Notes: generated by a model from the letters alone, not told the origin. DNA of 64,000 nucleotides from Helicobacter burdigaliensis (GCF_003670295.1 NZ_QXJG01000008.1:1-64000), one strand, 5' to 3'. Counted from the first letter of the stretch, positions 26,324 through 35,357 are shown. Numbers and translations are program-made.

Positions 26324-26512
26324 CTTCTAATCTTTGATAGCACACAAAGCTTTTTTGATATGCTAGAACAAAGAGAGAAGCTAGAAAAAGAAAATCAAGA
26401 ATTACAAAACAAAAAGGGATTAAATCTAGTAAATAATCCCTATGTAGAAACTAAAAGCGATAGCATTTTAAAAGAAGTGTTAAAGAGTGGGGATAAGGAG
26501 ATAAAGGCGTAA
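26324..26512 (+). pseudogene. C-terminal remnant of an unknown protein
   Basis: An open frame from 26324 reads LLIFDSTQSFFDMLEQRE through a charged helix (EKLEKENQELQNKK) to NNPYVETKSDSILKEVLK and a stop at 26512. The only ATG, at 26360, would give 50 residues and has no ribosome site. The coiled-coil-to-tail layout looks like the end of a larger protein whose front is missing. The style recalls the family at the right edge of the window (63462 onward), but I cannot prove relatedness. Confidence 0.35.
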
Positions 26513-26817
26513 ATCAAACAAACTCCTTTAATATCACATTTTTAAATATTTTTTATTACTTTGATTTTTAAGGGTAATAATCTTGTATAAAGTAAGAAAA
26601 TGCCTATTTTAAGCAAACCTCATAATGATAAAAGAAGATTTTTAAGGATAAGAGATGAAGTATTGTTTTAAAATATCAAGTTTATATATTTGTGTAATTG
26701 TGTATCAAAAATAAAAATATTATAAAATAAGGTATAAAAAAATATTTAATAATTTATGAATTTTTGATGATTTTTTATATAATTTTATGTCCAAAAATCT
26801 AAAATTAGGATTCATTG
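26513..26817. other. intergenic region before porin pseudogene
   Basis: About 305 bases, very AT-rich, without a supported gene. It contains the porin promoter (TATAAT at 26778) and nothing else I can identify. Confidence 0.5.
26778..26783 (+). promoter_or_regulatory. -10 box of porin gene
   Basis: TATAAT, 34 bases before the ATG at 26818, with AGGA at 26807-26810 as ribosome site. The promoter therefore appears intact although the gene is broken. Confidence 0.5.
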
Positions 26818-28283
26818 ATGAAATTACTCCAAAAAAGTTTAGCATATAGTGTTTTGGCAAGTTGTTTTTCTACTTTAGCGTTCTCGCAACCTTTAGAAGA
26901 GGCGATTAAAGATATAGAGGTGAGCGGATATTTGCGTTATCGCTATATTGATGATAGATATGATATGCTTATTTAGAAGAAGGAAAGGAAGAAAGTGCTG
27001 CTAGGCATCAATGGCGCAGTGTTATAGATTTTAAAACTTCTCTTAGTGAAAATGTGGCATTAAATTTTGGGATTATGTATGAAAATTCTAATAATGTAAA
27101 TCATGGAAATGGAGTGTATGAGCCTAATTATGTTGGTGGATCGCAGATACCTCAAGGTGGTATTTTGGTTCCAGGCTCACAAGGCTTAGGAGAGGGGTTA
27201 GGCTCTGGTGCTGATGGAGAGTTTGGAGTAAGAAGCTTCTATGCTACCTTCACTCCACAAAGCACAGCCACTACAATCAAAATTGGTAAGCAAGAGCTAG
27301 ATAGTCCTATAACAAATGCCTATGAAGGAGATAGAGGGACAGGGATATTTATCCAAAATAATGATATTGATGGGCTAACCTTGATGGCAAGTGCCTTTGA
27401 TTCTTGGGCGATTAATAGCTCAAATACTGGAGAACTTATAAACACGCAACGCTATGCTAAAATAGCAGAGCTTACAATCACAAAACCCCTTTATTCTCTA
27501 GCAGGAATTTATAACAAAGACACTGCTTATGGGAATTTTGGAGCACAATTGTGGGGATTTTACATTAAAGATTTTTCTGATGCTTTAATCTTTAGTGAGC
27601 TTTCTTGGAAAGGCAGCTTATTTAGAGCTAAAGCGCAATACCACTATAACTTAATCGATAATTCAAAAGATTCGTTTTTGGCAATTTATAAAGATGAAAA
27701 AGGCAATCGAGGAAGTCATACAAGAAAAAATGATTTACTGGCTTTAGAGCTAGGAGCTAATTTTAAAAACGATTATTCTCTTCCTTTGGATATGAAGTTG
27801 GGCTACATTACAAACTTTGCAGATGGGACTTTGGTAGCACTAGAAAATGAAGGAACAGGCTTAGCGCGTGCTGGGAAAATCTGGTGGAATTCTTATTCGA
27901 TTGAAGCAGATATGAGTCCATTGTATTTTGTAAATGATAAAAACAATAGATTTAATTTAGATGTATTTTATGCAAATGTGAATTATGGCTTTTTAGATGA
28001 GAGGTTAAATGTGGGGCTAGATTTTGTCTATGGTAGACAAGATGCTACTTTTAAAATATATGATGATTATCCAAGTCCAAGTGAATTTCAAAATTTTAAA
28101 ACAAATTTTATAGAAATCACGCCTATAATAAGTTGGTAATATAGCAAACAGCTTAAACTCACTGCATATTATGCATTTTTAACGACCAAAAAAATTAGAG
28201 TAGAGGAACCTCCGCTCAAATGGGGATACCCCTTTGATCAAAAAAGAACCAAAGCACAACTTGAGGCAAAATATAGTTTTTAG
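26818..28283 (+). pseudogene. MOMP-family outer-membrane porin, disrupted
   Basis: This is a Campylobacter MOMP/PorA-type porin. It opens MKLLQKSLAYSVLASCFSTLAFS, a signal peptide, then PLEEAIKDIEVSGYLRYRY, the hallmark mature start. At about 26963-26967 the frame shifts (stop TAG at 26974), and the barrel continues in another frame from GCT at 26967. A TAA at 28137-28139 interrupts that frame after ITPIISW, yet it resumes as YSKQLKLTAYYAF and ends KAQLEAKYSF at 28283, the correct terminal phenylalanine of a beta barrel. Two independent lesions argue for real decay. A shortened 361-residue middle ORF (GTG 27054) lacks both signal peptide and last strands and is unlikely to work. Confidence 0.88.
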
Positions 28284-28310
28284 ATAAACTTGCTTACTCT
28301 TTTATAAATA

Positions 28311-28342
28311 GGGGGTTAGCAAAATAGCTAATTCAATCCCCC
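28311..28342 (-). terminator. terminator of uppS operon
   Basis: GGGGG-TTAGC (28311-28320) pairs with GCTAA (28327-28331) and CCCCC (28338-28342), with a bulge between. It overlaps the uppS stop and runs into TATTTATAAAAG on the minus strand. Confidence 0.5.
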
Positions 28343-28993
28343 AAATCTCCTTTCTCTATTGTGAAATTCTTGAATGATTTTTTCTAACTCCTCTTTGCTA
28401 AAGTCAGGCCAAAGTGTTTTGGTGAAAAACAATTCTGCATAGGCACATTGCCATAAAAGAAAGTTAGATAGCCGATAATCCCCTCCCGTTCTTATTAAAA
28501 TATCCACATCTTGGGGATTATCAAGATGGCTTTTGATATTCTCCTCGCTAAAGGAAAGTGCATTTGCATTTAGCTTGTTAAAGGTGCGGATAATTTCATC
28601 TTTGGCTCCATAATTAAGTGCTAGGTATTGTGTAAGCTTTGCTCCTTCTTTGGTTTCTTCTTCTAGTTCATAAATTAATCTTTGAAGTTTGTTAGAAAAC
28701 ATGCTTAAATCCCCTATGCTTTTAAAGGCAATTTTGTTTTCTATATAGGTTGCTTTTTCGCTTTTTAAGTATCTTTCTAAAAGCTTCATTAAAAAATCCA
28801 CTTCGCTTTTAGGACGCTTCCAGTTTTCAGTAGAAAAGGCATACAAGCTTAGGTGTGTAACCCCAAGTTCTAGGCAACCTTGTAAAATCTCTTTAATCTT
28901 TTTAGCGCCCTCTTTGTGTCCATAGTGGCGGGGTTTATTTTGTGCATTTGCCCATCTGCCATTGCCATCCATTATAATCGCTAAATGCAACAT
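28328..28993 (-). CDS. uppS: undecaprenyl diphosphate synthase
   Basis: UppS condenses eight isopentenyl units onto farnesyl diphosphate to give the C55 lipid carrier used for peptidoglycan and O-antigen. The N-terminal AIIMDGNGRWA motif has the catalytic Asp, followed by GHKEGAKKIKE, YAFSTENWKRP and, near the end, DILIRTGGDYRLSNFLLWQCAYAEL and FHNRERRFG. At 221 residues it is slightly shorter than typical. Cis-type stereochemistry is the family assignment. It lies 1 base after the preceding gene, last in the coaBC group. Confidence 0.95.
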   Translation of the reverse strand: MLHLAIIMDGNGRWANAQNKPRHYGHKEGAKKIKEILQGCLELGVTHLSLYAFSTENWKRPKSEVDFLMKLLERYLKSEKATYIENKIAFKSIGDLSMFSNKLQRLIYELEEETKEGAKLTQYLALNYGAKDEIIRTFNKLNANALSFSEENIKSHLDNPQDVDILIRTGGDYRLSNFLLWQCAYAELFFTKTLWPDFSKEELEKIIQEFHNRERRFGGLN

Positions 28994-28994
28994 T

Positions 28995-29750
28995 TTAGCC
29001 CTCCAAGTCTAAAAGTTGATCGCTAAAATCATACAATGGCGTAATAGAAGAATCCACATTAATATTTACCTTTTGAATAAAGGAAAGCTCTTCTAAATTG
29101 TGTTGAAGCAATCTTGCTACACTTTCATACATCACGCTAATATCTAGCCTCACGCCCTCATTAGAATTTCTTAAAACTCCCCAAGTAGCACCAAGATTTG
29201 CAAACACAGAATAAAATTCTAACGCATCTAATTCTTGAACTTTTCTTTTTTTGAGTTGTAAAAATCCATCTTTCTTTTCATCATCATAATGGAGAGGCAG
29301 TGTCAAAACCTTTTGTTTTAGGGACATCAACATATGGCTAAGAAAGGCAAATTCCCATTTAGATTCAGCGCTTGCCATTCGTTCGCCCACAAACTGCTTC
29401 ATAGCTTCAAATGGGTTTGCCCCCTCTTGTAAAAACTTTTCTAAAAGTTCGGGATTTAACTTTAAAGGAGTGTTGGTTTCTTTTAGGAGATTAGGTTGTT
29501 TTATGAGGTTTGAAAGTGTGATAGAGCCATTAGATTTTCCCATCAAAGCCCAGTAGTTTTTGCCTACTTCAAGTTCTTTTATGCTTTTGGTTTCCATTGC
29601 TACATTGCCTACTTTTATCATATAGCGGATACCTTGATATTTTTCTAGCACTTCAAGCCTAATGGGCAGTGAAGCATTAAACTGCGTGGGGGTGGTGGAG
29701 TTTTGCACTTTGTTATGCAGGTTTGCCACTTGTGCCATTTGTTTAATCAT
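28995..29750 (-). CDS. unknown conserved protein between coaBC and uppS
   Basis: 251 residues with no signal or membrane segment and no domain that I recognise with certainty. The N-terminal 90 residues look like a beta-rich module (LPIRLEVLEKYQGIRYMIKVG) followed by helices. The C-terminal stretch, GVRLDISVMYESVARLLQHNLEEL and VNINVDSS, loosely resembles the hook-length control (FliK-like) C-terminal fold; this is a weak visual impression. It overlaps the coaBC stop by 4 bases. In C. jejuni, as I recall, an unknown gene sits in the same place (dfp-hypothetical-uppS). Confidence 0.65.
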   Translation of the reverse strand: MIKQMAQVANLHNKVQNSTTPTQFNASLPIRLEVLEKYQGIRYMIKVGNVAMETKSIKELEVGKNYWALMGKSNGSITLSNLIKQPNLLKETNTPLKLNPELLEKFLQEGANPFEAMKQFVGERMASAESKWEFAFLSHMLMSLKQKVLTLPLHYDDEKKDGFLQLKKRKVQELDALEFYSVFANLGATWGVLRNSNEGVRLDISVMYESVARLLQHNLEELSFIQKVNINVDSSITPLYDFSDQLLDLEG

Positions 29751-30958
29751 AAGCCTTTTGCCTTGTTTAGAATTTGAAAAGCTAAATCTAGTTTATGTCC
29801 TTCTCCTAGATTTTCACAGATTTTATTGCTAATAAAAGTGATATTGTTAGTATCTGCATTAAAAGGGCTAGAGTTTTCACTAATCATATTAAGGCAGATT
29901 GCATTAAGATTTTTATTTTTTAAGGCATTTTTAGCAGATTCCACTCCTTCTTTGCTTTCTAGTTTAAAGCCGATTGTGATTTGATTTTCTTTTTTGATTG
30001 TGCTTAGAATGTCTTGATTTTTTATGAGTTCTAGTTCCCAAGTTTCTCCTAAATCTTCCTTTTTTAACTTATGGGAGTGGGTGTGCTTTGGGATATAATC
30101 ACTTATGGCTGCTGCCATAATTAAGAAGCGATTTTTAGCAATTTTTTGCCAAGAGCTAAGTGCATTAAGATAATCTTTTGTATTTTGGACTTGAATGCTT
30201 GTGATTTCTTTGGGTAGAGTAAGGGGGAATTTAGAGCCTATGTAGGTAGTTTTTGCACCTAGTAGATAAGAAGCAATGCTTAAGAATTGAGCCATTTTAC
30301 CACTAGAATGATTAGAGAGATAACGCACGCTATCTAGTGCTTCTATGCTTCCTCCGCCACTAATACACACTTCTTTATCTAGCCAAAAATCTTGTTTGAA
30401 GCACTCTTTTAAAACTCTAAAAATAATTTCTAAAGGTTCTGCTAATGCACCCTTGCCTATGGCTTTGCAAGCAAGTTCTTTGCAAAGGGGTGGAATAATG
30501 CAAATCCCTAGAGATTCGAGCTTTTTTAGAGAATCTTGTGTGATTTTGTTTTCTAGCATTTTAGTATTTGCGCTAGGAGCTATAAGTCTAATCCCTTTAT
30601 AAGCTAAAAAGGTTTCTAAAAGTGGATTATCTGCTATTCCAGAGGCTAGTTTGTTAATTGTATTTGCACTTGCAGGAGTGATTAAAAAAACATCTCCAAA
30701 AGTGGCTAGTTCAATATGATTGCAAGGGTTTTCACCCCAAGATTGATTGTTTGTGTGTAAGACTTGATGGTGGCTTAGTGCTTCAAAAAGCAAAGGTTGT
30801 ATGAAGTTTTGTGCTGCATTACTCATCACCACTCGCACACTAGCGCCAAGCTTTTGCAAACCTCTTAAAACTTCTAAAGATTTATAAATAGACACACTTC
30901 CGCTCACGCCTAAAATGATTTTCTTATTCTTTAAAAGAGGAGGGAGAAAGCTAGTCAT
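29747..30958 (-). CDS. coaBC: bifunctional phosphopantothenoylcysteine decarboxylase/synthetase
   Basis: The fused enzyme couples cysteine to 4-phosphopantothenate (CoaB) and decarboxylates the product (CoaC, FMN-dependent) in coenzyme A synthesis. N-terminal CoaC: IILGVSGSVSIYKSLEVLR, the catalytic His region CNHIELATFGDVFLITPAS and a flap near PSANTKM. C-terminal CoaB from about residue 195: SGGGSIEALDSVRYLSNHSSGKMAQ, MAAAISDYIP and IGFKLES. At 403 residues it is full length. It overlaps mrdA by 4 bases. Confidence 0.94.
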   Translation of the reverse strand: MTSFLPPLLKNKKIILGVSGSVSIYKSLEVLRGLQKLGASVRVVMSNAAQNFIQPLLFEALSHHQVLHTNNQSWGENPCNHIELATFGDVFLITPASANTINKLASGIADNPLLETFLAYKGIRLIAPSANTKMLENKITQDSLKKLESLGICIIPPLCKELACKAIGKGALAEPLEIIFRVLKECFKQDFWLDKEVCISGGGSIEALDSVRYLSNHSSGKMAQFLSIASYLLGAKTTYIGSKFPLTLPKEITSIQVQNTKDYLNALSSWQKIAKNRFLIMAAAISDYIPKHTHSHKLKKEDLGETWELELIKNQDILSTIKKENQITIGFKLESKEGVESAKNALKNKNLNAICLNMISENSSPFNADTNNITFISNKICENLGEGHKLDLAFQILNKAKGL

Positions 30959-32781
30959 TTTTTATCCTTTTTGGCAGTTTTTGGCTTTACATAGCCAAGA
31001 TCTACAAGCACATTTGCAAGCTTAGCAAGAATGGGGCCTGCAGTCCCTGAACCACTTCCGCCATGTTCTACCATGATAGTAATTACATAGCGTGGGTTAT
31101 CCGCAGGTAAGAATCCAGTAATCCATGCTTGTGAGCGGTGGAAATAATCCATTTCAGATTCTTTAATACGCTCTTTATCGGTTTGTGAGATACCTACTAC
31201 TTGTGCGGTTCCTGTTTTGCAAGCAAGCAAGGCTTTAGATTCTCTTGTAGCATAAAATGCAGTCCCACCCACTTCACTGCATACTTGATACATTCCTTCT
31301 CTTAAAACTTTTAATTTGCTTTTTTGAAAGTCGTTTAAAACATCTTTACTCTCTCTAATAATAGCCTCTCCCCCGACATCTTTTACAAAATGAGGGGTGG
31401 GGAGTTTGCCACTTGCGATTAATGCGGTGTAGTTTGCTACTTGCATAGGAGTAACCAAAAACAAACCTTGTCCAATAGAGCTTACAATGCTATCGCCCAT
31501 ATACCAATCTTGTTTATATTTTGATTTTTTATAAGAGGGGGAGGGGACAATCCCAATGGATTCATTAGCTAAATCTACCCCACTTTTTTGTCCAAAGCCC
31601 ATTCGTTTAATCACATTTGCAATTTTTTCAAAATCGCTTTTTTGTGCGAGTAGATAAAAATACACATCTACACTGCGTTTTAATGCTTTAAAAAGATCAG
31701 CACTTCCATGCCCTCCCTCTTTCCAATCGCGGAACTTTCTGCCTCCAACTTCCACAAAGGGAGGAGTTTTTATCTCGCTAAACTCATCAATATCGCTATT
31801 TTCTAAAAAGGCTAATCCCATTCCCATTTTAATTACAGAGCCCGGGGGATAAAGTCCATTAATAAATTTATTAATAAGCGGTTTATAGGGGCTATCACGG
31901 AGGGCATTCCAATTCTCATAAGAGATACCTCCTACAAAATGATTAAGATTGTATTCAGGATAGCTACCTGCTGCTAGAATCTCTCCATTTGTAGCATCCA
32001 TAATAATAGCTGCACCATTGTGTCCGCTAAAAATTTTATCCATTTCCTTTTGGATTGTAATATCTAGTGTGGTAACTAAATCTTGATTGTCGCTTGCTTC
32101 TTTGTAAGAAAGTGTTTCTATTTCTTTGTTAAAAGCAGTTACTTTAATCACGCGTTTTCCAACTTCTCCTTGCAAGAAATTATCGTATTGTCGCTCTAGC
32201 CCTTCTTTGCCTATGATTTTTGTGTAGTGTGCTATGGGTTCTTTTTCTATATCTTTTTGATTGGCTTTACTAATATAGCCAATCACATGCGAAGCACTTG
32301 AATTATAGGGATAAAGACGCTTTGAAGTTGGGACTATTCTTATATTATCGCTTTGTGAAATATGTGTATGGTGTTTTAAAATAAACTCATGCTCTACAGA
32401 TTCAATAACATTGATTAAATCATGGCTATAAGGAGAATCGTTTTTTTTGTATTTTGCAATCAACTCTTCTTTAGAATATTCTGGAAAAAACTCTAAAATC
32501 GTATCTATCTCCTTTTCTAAAATAGGCAAATTGCTTTTCAAAGAAAGACGAGGGGGAAGCGCTATATTAAAATTTACCATATTTGTAGCAAGTGGCCTAC
32601 CTAACCTATCTAAAATTTGCCCTCTAAAAGGGATAATGGGTTCAGTTCTTAGAGTGTTGTTGAGTGCTTGTTTTTCATAGTCTTTATGAGAAATGATACC
32701 TATATGAAAAATGCGGAAAAATAAAATTCCCCAAAAAACAATAAAAATAAAAATGAAAAGATAAAATTGTCTATTAATCAT
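30955..32781 (-). CDS. mrdA: penicillin-binding protein 2 (elongasome transpeptidase)
   Basis: PBP2 crosslinks peptidoglycan during cell elongation with RodA/MreB. One N-terminal membrane anchor (residues about 5-25) is followed by the dimerisation domain (FRGQILDRLGRPLATN) and the transpeptidase domain. Active-site motifs: SxxK in PPGSVIKMG, SxD in RSVDVYFY, and KTGTAQV. Length 608 is normal. It is coupled to coaBC downstream and directly follows a small membrane protein. A helical or curved cell shape is consistent but not shown by sequence. Confidence 0.95.
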   Translation of the reverse strand: MINRQFYLFIFIFIVFWGILFFRIFHIGIISHKDYEKQALNNTLRTEPIIPFRGQILDRLGRPLATNMVNFNIALPPRLSLKSNLPILEKEIDTILEFFPEYSKEELIAKYKKNDSPYSHDLINVIESVEHEFILKHHTHISQSDNIRIVPTSKRLYPYNSSASHVIGYISKANQKDIEKEPIAHYTKIIGKEGLERQYDNFLQGEVGKRVIKVTAFNKEIETLSYKEASDNQDLVTTLDITIQKEMDKIFSGHNGAAIIMDATNGEILAAGSYPEYNLNHFVGGISYENWNALRDSPYKPLINKFINGLYPPGSVIKMGMGLAFLENSDIDEFSEIKTPPFVEVGGRKFRDWKEGGHGSADLFKALKRSVDVYFYLLAQKSDFEKIANVIKRMGFGQKSGVDLANESIGIVPSPSYKKSKYKQDWYMGDSIVSSIGQGLFLVTPMQVANYTALIASGKLPTPHFVKDVGGEAIIRESKDVLNDFQKSKLKVLREGMYQVCSEVGGTAFYATRESKALLACKTGTAQVVGISQTDKERIKESEMDYFHRSQAWITGFLPADNPRYVITIMVEHGGSGSGTAGPILAKLANVLVDLGYVKPKTAKKDKK

Positions 32782-33246
32782 CTATAAAATCCACAAGAAA
32801 ATCCAAATAAGAAAAATTTCACACAATACATACCAAGCAAATATCCAATTAAATTTCAAAAATTCTTCATCTAAAATTATGCCAAAAAGCTTTAAAAATA
32901 GGAAATATCCAAAGTAGCTATAAGCGATAAAAAATGGAATGAGAATTTTGCTAAAGCCTAAGAATTTACGCACCTTTGGCAATAAAATCGCAAAAGAAAA
33001 TGCTAAAAATAATAATGTGCTTCCTAAGGGAAGATTTTTTGTTGTTTCAAAAATTAGCAAAAGAGGCACTAAGATATAAAAAGCATTATAATTTGCCCTT
33101 TCATACGCATCTTGAGAGAGGACATAAAGCACACCTAAAAGAGGTGGCATATAATAAGACATATCGCTTAAAGGCAAGTAGATAATAATGCCAAGAATTA
33201 AGAAAATAAATCTTAAATTTTTTTTATGAGGGCTACTTCGTCGCAT
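32782..33246 (-). CDS. integral membrane protein, MreD-like by position
   Basis: 154 residues with about five hydrophobic segments (FIFLILGIIIYLPL at the N terminus, IFAWYVLCEIFLIWIFLW at the C terminus). The sequence is not diagnostic. Position immediately before mrdA (zero-base gap), as in H. pylori, where a similar unknown precedes PBP2, and the MreD-like topology suggest a cell-shape role. It overlaps the GNAT gene by 34 bases, so the exact start is unsure. Confidence 0.7.
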   Translation of the reverse strand: MRRSSPHKKNLRFIFLILGIIIYLPLSDMSYYMPPLLGVLYVLSQDAYERANYNAFYILVPLLLIFETTKNLPLGSTLLFLAFSFAILLPKVRKFLGFSKILIPFFIAYSYFGYFLFLKLFGIILDEEFLKFNWIFAWYVLCEIFLIWIFLWIL

Positions 33247-33734
33247 ACGGGAAAGTGCTTACATAAAATACAATCCGCCCAAATTTTTTGGTTGGGGATT
33301 TTTTCTTTACTAATTTCTACAAAACCAAGTTTAGAGAAAAGTTCTCTTTTGTAGGTTAAAACTAAAACTTCTTGAATTTTAAGAATGCTTGCTTCATAAA
33401 TGCAGTCTTGAATGAGATTTTTTGCAACTCCTTTTCTTTGATAGTTTGGGCTAACAATAAGGCTTCTAATTTCAGCGAGTGTATTTGAATGGATATGCAA
33501 AGCACAAAAGCCAAGCATAATAGGATTTTTGAGCGTATCTAGGGATTTTTTTTCTAAAAGTAAGGGAGAATTTTGCTCTAAAACTTCTTGTGATTCAAAG
33601 GCTACATGGTAGGAACGAATCATATTCGCCATAACTTCTGAAGTTCGCTCTAATATTACACCTTTTTCAATTTCTGGCTTTAAAAGCTCTTGCATTTTAG
33701 GGATAAGATCTAAAGTGGGTTGTATGATAATCAT
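33213..33734 (-). CDS. argA: GNAT acetyltransferase, probable short-form N-acetylglutamate synthase
   Basis: The 173-residue GNAT domain would transfer acetyl from acetyl-CoA. The acetyl-CoA motif VSPNYQRKGVAKNLIQDC is preceded by LAEIRSLIV. The C-terminal half, FSKLGFVEISKEKIPNQKIW followed by DCILCKHFPVCDEVAL, is characteristic of stand-alone N-acetylglutamate synthases that lack the kinase-like domain. Glutamate N-acetylation would start arginine synthesis. No other arg gene is in the window, so the substrate remains inferred. It overlaps engB by 4 bases. Confidence 0.72.
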   Translation of the reverse strand: MIIIQPTLDLIPKMQELLKPEIEKGVILERTSEVMANMIRSYHVAFESQEVLEQNSPLLLEKKSLDTLKNPIMLGFCALHIHSNTLAEIRSLIVSPNYQRKGVAKNLIQDCIYEASILKIQEVLVLTYKRELFSKLGFVEISKEKIPNQKIWADCILCKHFPVCDEVALIKKI

Positions 33735-34342
33735 AAATTTTCCTTATAAATTCCTAAAGTTTCTTGCACGATTCTTTGTCTAAGAGAATCGATATTTTCT
33801 TTATTTCCACTAAAAAGGGCTTGTGGGAAGGCATTTTTTAGTTTTTGTTTTTGGGAGGAATTTAACTTGTCAATTTTGGTGAAGATTCTTAAGATTTTTT
33901 GATCGCCTCTTAAAAATCCACTTACAAAAGAAACAAGATTAGCATCATTTTCTAAATTAGGATGCCTGCTATCCACTAAATGAATAAAAAGCCTAATGTT
34001 ATCGCGTTTTTGCAAGAATTCTACCAAGTTTTTATTCCATAGTTCTTTTTGGCTTTTAGAAACTTTTGCATAGCCAAATCCGGGCAAATCTACAAAATAA
34101 AGCTGGAGTTTTTCATCTTCATTGCTCCATTCTGTTAAAAAGAAATTGATGAGTTGTGTTTTTCCAGGTGTGGAGGAGCTTTTGGCTAAGTTTTTATTGT
34201 TACAAAGAAGATTGATAAGCGTGCTTTTACCTACATTGCTTCTTCCTAAAAACGCTATTTCACTCAGTAAAGGAGGGGGGCATTGTGAGATATTTTGCGC
34301 TGAAGTAATAAATTTTGAGTTTAAGAGTTTATAAGTTTGCAT
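33731..34342 (-). CDS. engB: ribosome-biogenesis GTPase EngB/YsxC/YihA
   Basis: An essential-type small GTPase assisting 50S subunit assembly. G1 is GRSNVGKSTLINLL (about 33-46), the switch follows as SSTPGKTQLINFF, G3 is VDLPGFGYAKVS, and G4 is TKIDKLN. At 203 residues it is the usual size. The gene order lptC-lptA-engB-(acetyltransferase)-membrane protein-mrdA is shared with other epsilonproteobacteria. It starts in the stop codon region of lptA. Confidence 0.95.
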   Translation of the reverse strand: MQTYKLLNSKFITSAQNISQCPPPLLSEIAFLGRSNVGKSTLINLLCNNKNLAKSSSTPGKTQLINFFLTEWSNEDEKLQLYFVDLPGFGYAKVSKSQKELWNKNLVEFLQKRDNIRLFIHLVDSRHPNLENDANLVSFVSGFLRGDQKILRIFTKIDKLNSSQKQKLKNAFPQALFSGNKENIDSLRQRIVQETLGIYKENL

Positions 34343-34806
34343 TATTTCTCTTTTTCTAATTCAAAAATTAATACAGCAGGTTTTTTAGCATCACCCAAAA
34401 CATTAATAGCGCCTCTTTTTTGTTCAATGATTATTTTATCTCCTTTTGCTTCATTTTTTTTGGCAGGTTCTTTGACAAAAGCATTGCCTATAAGTTGATA
34501 TTCTTCTTTTTGTGGGAGATAGATAAGCGTATCTGCACTACCTTCAACTTTACGGGAATCTTTTAGGGTGAGCCAAAATTTTACATTATTTTTTGCTTCC
34601 ATTTTTGTGGGGCGATTTTGCTTGTTAAAATAAATAAACATTTCATCGGCATAAAGCCTATCATCTAGTCGTTTGATTTTCACATCGCCTTTTAAATGTG
34701 TGAGTTTGCTAGCTTCATCTGCACTAAGTTCTTGAGCACTTACATGTATTTCATCACTTAAGATGGGAGTTAAAAATAAAAAAAATAAAAGGATAAAATT
34801 TTTCAT
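34342..34806 (-). CDS. lptA: lipopolysaccharide transport periplasmic protein LptA
   Basis: LptA forms the periplasmic bridge carrying LPS from LptBFGC to LptDE. The 154 residues have a signal peptide (MKNFILLFFLFLTPILS) and the OstA/LptA N-terminal fold: HVSAQELSADEASKLTHLKGDVKIKR reduced to key blocks LKGDVKIKRLDDRLYADEM and NVKFWLTLKDSRKVEGSADTL. It overlaps lptC by 4 bases, an arrangement seen widely. The high lysine content is typical of this genus. Confidence 0.9.
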   Translation of the reverse strand: MKNFILLFFLFLTPILSDEIHVSAQELSADEASKLTHLKGDVKIKRLDDRLYADEMFIYFNKQNRPTKMEAKNNVKFWLTLKDSRKVEGSADTLIYLPQKEEYQLIGNAFVKEPAKKNEAKGDKIIIEQKRGAINVLGDAKKPAVLIFELEKEK

Positions 34807-35357
34807 AATTCTTTTCCTGTTTGCAAGATTCCATTAATGTCTTTGGCATAAATTTTACCTTTTTTGTATTCTGCATTTTTACCATTAAATTGATAGCTTT
34901 CTTCTATAATTTTGAAATTACCTTGACTTAATAAGTTTTTGGTTTTGGTTTCATAGATGACAATCTCACTCCAAAAATTTAATGCTTCTTTTTGGTAGGT
35001 TGCACCCTTTGGCATATAGATATTATCATTTTTATGGATTGCAAAATTAGATTGTAAAGTTTCTATTTTTCCTTCTTCAAAGAGATAATGATCAATGATA
35101 AAATCTTCTAGTTCTTCTTGTCCATCTTTATTTTGTTTTGCCTTAGTTCCTTTTGCTATTACTTCTACTCCTTGTGGAGTGATTTTATGATACAAAAAAG
35201 AAGAGATTTCAAATTTTTCAATTTGTTGGGTAGCTTCTGCAATTTTACGATTTTGGATACTTAATGTGAAAGTCATTAAGACACAAGCTAGGCATAAAAA
35301 AATAAAAAAATAAATCACAAGAGAGCCTCTATGGAAATTTTTTTTAAAAGAGAGCAT
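34803..35357 (-). CDS. lptC: LPS export membrane protein LptC
   Basis: LptC is the bitopic component joining the LptB2FG ATPase to LptA. It has one N-terminal membrane helix (about 12-33, SLVIYFFIFLCLACVLMTF) and a periplasmic beta-jellyroll-like domain (YHKITPQGVEVIAKG, IYAKDINGILQTGKEL). Its sequence is weakly conserved, so position between kdsC and lptA supports the call. The 184-residue length fits. It overlaps the kdsC end by 14 bases. Confidence 0.85.
   Translation of the reverse strand: MLSFKKNFHRGSLVIYFFIFLCLACVLMTFTLSIQNRKIAEATQQIEKFEISSFLYHKITPQGVEVIAKGTKAKQNKDGQEELEDFIIDHYLFEEGKIETLQSNFAIHKNDNIYMPKGATYQKEALNFWSEIVIYETKTKNLLSQGNFKIIEESYQFNGKNAEYKKGKIYAKDINGILQTGKEL

Noticed and set aside
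28137-28139. Stop-codon readthrough or recoding in the porin
   Set aside because: A frameshift already breaks the same gene upstream, and UAA recoding is not expected in these bacteria. Pseudogene decay explains both.
27054-28139. The 361-residue GTG-initiated frame as an independent gene
   Set aside because: It is the interior of the porin pseudogene, lacking signal peptide and last beta strands, with no ribosome site before the GTG.
34271-34280. G6 run as a phase-variation tract
   Set aside because: Six G bases in engB are short of the long poly-G tracts of contingency genes, and engB is needed for ribosome assembly. No tract of eight or more G or C was noticed in the window.
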